The notes under the pieces are model-generated. The model saw only the letters and a program-made list of their open reading frames with translations. It did no database searches and was not told where the DNA came from. The translations under genes and the position numbers were made by a program. DNA of 27,051 nt from JARROD01 sp037384225 (lineage in GTDB: Bacteria; Pseudomonadota; Gammaproteobacteria; Pseudomonadales; Cellvibrionaceae), in the NCBI GenBank assembly GCA_037384225.1, contig JARROD010000007.1:1-27051 (forward strand). Reading direction: 5' to 3'. This document shows positions 24,494-27,051 of the stretch, piece after piece (the first letter of the stretch is position 1; each line of letters begins with the position of its first letter).

Positions 24494-25789
24494 TTATTGA
24501 ATCTGGGTGTTGATTTCCAGCGCCACCTCTTCGGATAGATCCGCCAACCGGATTGGCCCTTGCGTCGCCTGCCAGTCGCCGGGTTGCGGCGTGGGAGCAC
24601 CGCTCTGCGAAAGCCGGGCCACCAGTTCGATTTGCGGAAACGCCGCCAGCGTCATACCGGGCGCCATGGACATGGATTCATCCAGCACAATTTTGCTGGG
24701 CAGATCGGCCGCTTTCAGTTTTTGAATCGCCAGCGGCATTTTGGGACCTTTCCAGGCTCTCGCGTAGACAAATACCACCTGGTCGGCGGCGTTTGGCACC
24801 TCGTTACCCAGCGAAATATTGACGGTGACCTGCGATCCCTTGCCCTTGCCCTTGCCGTCAGCCGGTTTCGCAGCTTTAGTTTCGGCCAGCTCGGAGTCCG
24901 GCTCCAAGCCTGCTTCACGCATTGCCTTTTTCGCCCGCTCGATACCCCCTTTCAGCGATGAAGCCCCTACGCCGTTGGAACCCACGGCTTTCAGCGCCCG
25001 CTCCCAGTAACCGATGGCCTTCTGGTAGCTACCGGCCTCGAAGGCATCGACCCCGGCCAGCCCCAGAGCCGTGGCGTTACCGGGTTCGATCGCCAGGGTT
25101 TGTTTCAGCAGTTTTTGAACCTCGGGCGTCACCTTGTTTCCGGCGGCCATAAACATCGCCTGGGTCAGCTCACCCATAACACGACCGGAACTGGAACCGG
25201 CGTCGCGATGCAAAATTTCCCGATAGGCGTTGGCTGCCTCCCCGTAATCACCCACTTCCATTAGTGTGCGGGCCAGTAAAAACCAGTTCTGGAGGTTTTC
25301 AGGCTGCGACTCCAGTCGCTCCTGCAGTTTTTCCGCCAGCGCTCTGGCCGGGCCGGTATCCGGGCGCTGTTTATTTTGATAGGCCTGTTTTTGCGCTTCA
25401 AATTTGGCCTTTTCCAGTTGCTGGATTTCCCAATCGCCGGCGGCGCCGTTGTGCTGATAAAACAGGACCGATCCCAGCGGCACCAGCACAGCCAGCGCAA
25501 TCAAATAGGGTTTGCCGCCGGCAAAAAACCGGCGTTCGGACTCAGCGGCACCACCGTCGTCCAACAGTGAGCGATCCAGCTCCAACTTTAACTGCCGGTA
25601 CTGTTCCTCATCGATATCGCCCAGTTCCCGGGAGGTATCCAAATCGGCCAGGTGTTCTTTGTACAGCGCCACATTGGCCTGTTCCCGCTGAATAACGTCG
25701 GCCGGCGACCGGCTTCGCACCAATGGCCAGATGATAAAAAGTACAGCCAGCGCCGCAAACGTCAGCAAACTCAACCAGAGCTCAGTCAT
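24494..25789 (-). CDS. ccmI: Cytochrome c biogenesis protein CcmI
   Basis: CcmI chaperones apocytochrome c to the CcmF/CcmH haem ligation complex. The 431-residue protein begins TELWLSLLTFAALAVLFIIW (first membrane helix, about 4-23), followed by a cytoplasmic loop containing NVALYKEHLADLDTSRELGDIDEEQYRQLKLELDR in two halves, typical of the family, and a second helix (about 94-112). The periplasmic part has TPR-like repeats (about 150-270, NWFLLARTLMEVGDYGEAANAY, ALGLAGVDAFEAGSYQKAIGYWERAL) and a C-terminal beta-rich domain (VTVNISLGNE, VVFVYARAWKGPKMPLAI). I use the ATG at 25789; a TTG one codon upstream also fits. A short ORF ends on this ATG (TGATG). Upstream is ccmH. The rest of the ccm operon is not adjacent. 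Confidence 0.95.
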   Translation of the reverse strand: MTELWLSLLTFAALAVLFIIWPLVRSRSPADVIQREQANVALYKEHLADLDTSRELGDIDEEQYRQLKLELDRSLLDDGGAAESERRFFAGGKPYLIALAVLVPLGSVLFYQHNGAAGDWEIQQLEKAKFEAQKQAYQNKQRPDTGPARALAEKLQERLESQPENLQNWFLLARTLMEVGDYGEAANAYREILHRDAGSSSGRVMGELTQAMFMAAGNKVTPEVQKLLKQTLAIEPGNATALGLAGVDAFEAGSYQKAIGYWERALKAVGSNGVGASSLKGGIERAKKAMREAGLEPDSELAETKAAKPADGKGKGKGSQVTVNISLGNEVPNAADQVVFVYARAWKGPKMPLAIQKLKAADLPSKIVLDESMSMAPGMTLAAFPQIELVARLSQSGAPTPQPGDWQATQGPIRLADLSEEVALEINTQIQ

Positions 25790-25863
25790 CAAGCGAGCCC
25801 CCGGACAATAGCGTCAATTTTGCGTGCACGCGCCAAGGTTATGAGACAACCCTTCTCGGTCAT
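25789..25863 (-). CDS. Possible 24-residue ORF between ccmH and ccmI
   Basis: ATG start with TGAGGA about seven bases upstream, 10 bases after the ccmH stop. Its TGA overlaps the ccmI ATG by one base (TGATG), the classic geometry for translational coupling. The peptide begins MTEKGCLITLARARK and ends IVRGLA, basic and without membrane character. It could be a translated relay that carries ribosomes across the ccmH-ccmI gap, or chance. No homologue known to me. Confidence 0.35.
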   Translation of the reverse strand: MTEKGCLITLARARKIDAIVRGLA

Positions 25864-25873
25864 AAATTAGTCC

Positions 25874-26371
25874 TCAACGACTTGTGGTTTCAGATTTAGC
25901 CCGGTCGCCGCTCGCCAACATTCCGGAAAGGCGCTGCCGCTCCAGGTCCGAAAGCGTCGCCTCGTCCGACGTCTTCGGAACGCGGCGCCGACGCACGATC
26001 ATGCCGAGCACCAGCGCGGCGATAAGCGCCAGCAGCACAGGGCCGCCCCACAACACCAGTGTATTTTGCTGAACCTTTGGGCGGTACAGCACAAAATCGC
26101 CGTAGCGGCTTACCATAAAATCGACGATCTCCTCATCCGTCTTGCCCTCTTCGATCATCCGGTGCAACTCACGACGCAGGTCTACGGCAATCTGGGAGGT
26201 GGAGCCGGCCAGGTTCTGGTTCTGGCATTTGGGACAGCGCATTTCATCGATAAATGTCATATAGCGCAGGCGCCGCGCTTCGTTTTCGAATGAATAGACA
26301 TCTACGACAGCGTGGCTGGAGACAACAAACAGCAGTAAAAAAAGCGTAGTAATAAATTTGGGGCTCAACAC
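25874..26371 (-). CDS. ccmH: Cytochrome c biogenesis protein CcmH
   Basis: A periplasm-facing thiol-disulfide protein that reduces the apocytochrome CxxCH motif before haem attachment. The 165-residue form has a signal peptide (LSPKFITTLFLLLFVVSSHA, about 2-21), then ENEARRLRYMTFIDEMRCPKCQNQNLAGS with the active C46 and C49 (split here as ENEARRLRYMTF and RCPKCQNQN), DLRRELHRMIEEGKTDEEI, FMVSRYGDFVLYRP, and one membrane helix (about 106-126) followed by RRRR. This is the short CcmH/CycL type that works with a separate CcmI, which follows. I chose the GTG at 26371 because AGAGGA is five bases upstream and it begins the signal peptide; a TTG next to it is equally possible. Upstream lies R1 copy D rather than ccmF/ccmG. 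Confidence 0.94.
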   Translation of the reverse strand: MLSPKFITTLFLLLFVVSSHAVVDVYSFENEARRLRYMTFIDEMRCPKCQNQNLAGSTSQIAVDLRRELHRMIEEGKTDEEIVDFMVSRYGDFVLYRPKVQQNTLVLWGGPVLLALIAALVLGMIVRRRRVPKTSDEATLSDLERQRLSGMLASGDRAKSETTSR

Positions 26372-26483
26372 ACAGTTCCTCTGTTTAGACGCGGTGCAGA
26401 TTATATCAGCGGCCAACGGCACAGCATACAACGAGGTTCATATTTCGATTCCGCACAGACGGGGGTTTTGCGGGCTAATGCCC

Positions 26484-26553
26484 AAACCGGGTTATTGTTT
26501 CTTCGATCCGGTGGCCATCCGGCGGTAGCTGGCCCGGGTTATTGAAAATCTAC
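26484..26553 (+). repeat. R1 intergenic repeat, copy D
   Basis: Left part degenerate (CCGGGTTATTGTTT), then the left module TTCGATCCGGTGGCCATCCG and the right module GGCGGTAGCTGGCCCGGG with terminus TTATTGAAAATCTAC. It lies between ccmH (divergent) and the tRNA promoter. Confidence 0.8.
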
Positions 26554-26607
26554 CATGACGAACTTTTAAGCAATTGGAATTACTGGAAATTTTCCTGAAA
26601 AAAGGCA

Positions 26608-26635
26608 TTGACGGAGCATTATTTATCATTAGAAT
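26608..26635 (+). promoter_or_regulatory. tRNA operon promoter
   Basis: TTGACG (26608-26613), 16 bases, TAGAAT (26630-26635), with a G+C-rich discriminator (ACGCGGC) immediately after, as in stringently controlled stable-RNA promoters. The first tRNA starts 18 bases downstream. Confidence 0.8.
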
Positions 26636-26652
26636 ACGCGGCTCCTGACTAA

Positions 26653-26728
26653 GGGTGGTTAGCTCAGCTGGGAGAGCGGCGGCCTTACAAGCCGTAGGTC
26701 ACAGGTTCGATCCCTGTACCACCCACCA
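26653..26728 (+). tRNA. tRNA-Val (anticodon TAC)
   Basis: 76 bases with encoded CCA. The acceptor stem GGGTGGT pairs with ACCACCC. The D stem is GCTC/GAGC. The anticodon loop CTTACAA gives TAC, on a stem with one G-U pair. The T arm is ACAGG TTCGATC CCTGT. All cloverleaf arms pair. Confidence 0.97.
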
Positions 26729-26745
26729 CTGTCACAGTGCATCGC

Positions 26746-26822
26746 GGACCGGTAGTTCAGCTGGTTAGAATGCCGGCCTGTCACGCCGGAGGTCGCGGGT
26801 TCGAGTCCCGTCCGGTCCGCCA
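26746..26822 (+). tRNA. tRNA-Asp (anticodon GTC)
   Basis: 77 bases with encoded CCA. The acceptor GGACCGG pairs with CCGGTCC, with G as discriminator as expected for Asp. The anticodon loop CTGTCAC gives GTC. The T arm is GCGGG TTCGAGT CCCGT. It is 17 bases after tRNA-Val and surely co-transcribed. A short T-rich stretch follows. Confidence 0.97.
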
Positions 26823-26861
26823 TTTTTCTATTCTAAATCAAACGCTTAACACCACTGTTTG

Positions 26862-26917
26862 GTAACTTCTCAATAAATCGGGGTATTTGTGCCTTCGATC
26901 CGGCTGCCATCCGGGCG
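26862..26917 (+). repeat. R1 intergenic repeat, copy E (left half only)
   Basis: GTAACTTCTCAATAAATCGG, then TTTGTG and CTTCGATCCGGCTGCCATCC. Similarity stops after about 56 bases, so the right half is lost or replaced. It lies 39 bases after tRNA-Asp, same orientation as copy D on the other side of the tRNA pair. Confidence 0.82.
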
Positions 26918-26934
26918 CCTCGAACCCCCCTATC

Positions 26935-26945
26935 TATCACTGATA
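26935..26945. promoter_or_regulatory. TetO-like palindrome
   Basis: TATCACTGATA, perfect five-base arms around one central base, extended as TCTATCACTGATAA. It resembles the core of classical tet operators (CTATCA-N-TGATAG). It lies 20 bases before a possible start codon. It may be a TetR-family operator or coincidence. Confidence 0.3.
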
Positions 26946-26964
26946 AAAGGGCGGAAGTTATTTC

Positions 26965-27051
26965 GTGCACGACCCTTATCTGTTTAAACCAGAGGATGGC
27001 CCCTATTTTGCGCCTGTGGTTACCCCACTATTATTACCCCATATCTTTGAT
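26965..27051 (+). CDS. Possible start of a gene cut by the window edge
   Basis: A frame opens at GTG (26965) with GGAAG seven bases upstream, just after an in-frame TAA, and stays open for 29 codons to the last base. The translation begins MHDPYLFKPEDGPYFAPVV, plausible protein but too short to recognise. It may be the N-terminus of a plus-strand gene under the palindrome at 26935, or a chance open frame. Confidence 0.35.
   Translation, partial: MHDPYLFKPEDGPYFAPVVTPLLLPHIFD

Noticed and set aside
24494..26371. CcmI/CcmH as part of an nrf nitrite reductase assembly cluster
   Set aside because: No nrf structural or assembly genes are present and both proteins fit the ordinary ccm types.
26653..26822. 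tRNA genes as an integration site for a genomic island
   Set aside because: No duplicated tRNA 3' end or integrase is visible in the window. The flanking repeats are R1 copies unrelated to the tRNA sequences.

Overview
The window reads as chromosomal DNA of a free-living, non-enteric gammaproteobacterium. The evidence is an AcnB-type aconitase, a true SMC protein where enterics have MukB, a smc-zipA-ligA run, a DUF1289 protein, CcmH/CcmI, and tRNAs with encoded CCA. An aquatic lineage near Cellvibrionales or relatives is my inference from the overall flavour only. Most genes look moderately GC-rich and vertically inherited. No integrase, transposase, phage, CRISPR, toxin-antitoxin or resistance gene is visible.

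Layout. 1-3600: a DUF1289 gene on the minus strand diverges from acnB on the plus strand, which ends in a strong terminator. 3580-5280: two unrecognised minus-strand genes, one a four-segment membrane protein with a five-residue tandem repeat. 5440-13970: lipid metabolism, all minus strand. It holds a patatin-like phospholipase, FadD, an SCP2 protein, an acyl-CoA dehydrogenase, an AraC-type regulator, a small membrane protein and a MatB-type malonyl-CoA synthetase. Together these suggest acyl release, activation to CoA, the first beta-oxidation step, and salvage of malonate. 13970-17240: a lower-GC accessory stretch with an FN3 lipoprotein, about 1.3 kb of AT-rich DNA with no convincing gene, and a lipoprotein lytic transglycosylase. 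17240-24180: ligA, zipA and smc (replication/repair, division, chromosome organisation). 24490-26370: ccmI and ccmH with a possible 24-codon ORF between them. 26600-27051: a promoter, tRNA-Val(TAC), tRNA-Asp(GTC), and perhaps the start of a plus-strand gene cut by the window edge.

The most unusual signal is non-coding. A family of roughly 70-90 bp intergenic elements (called R1 here) occurs five times in 27 kb. Copies share an inverted terminal sequence (GTAACTTCTCAATAACCC), but their interiors are built from three interchangeable halves, so copies are mosaics of one another. One copy contributes the ligA stop codon, and two flank the tRNA pair in the same orientation. A second element (R2) forms an almost perfect 84-bp inverted repeat flush with the fadD stop codon, with single arms elsewhere. 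A 14-bp motif (R3) recurs four times, only in and around the AT-rich stretch. These elements are the best candidates for something undescribed. The genes are otherwise largely ordinary.
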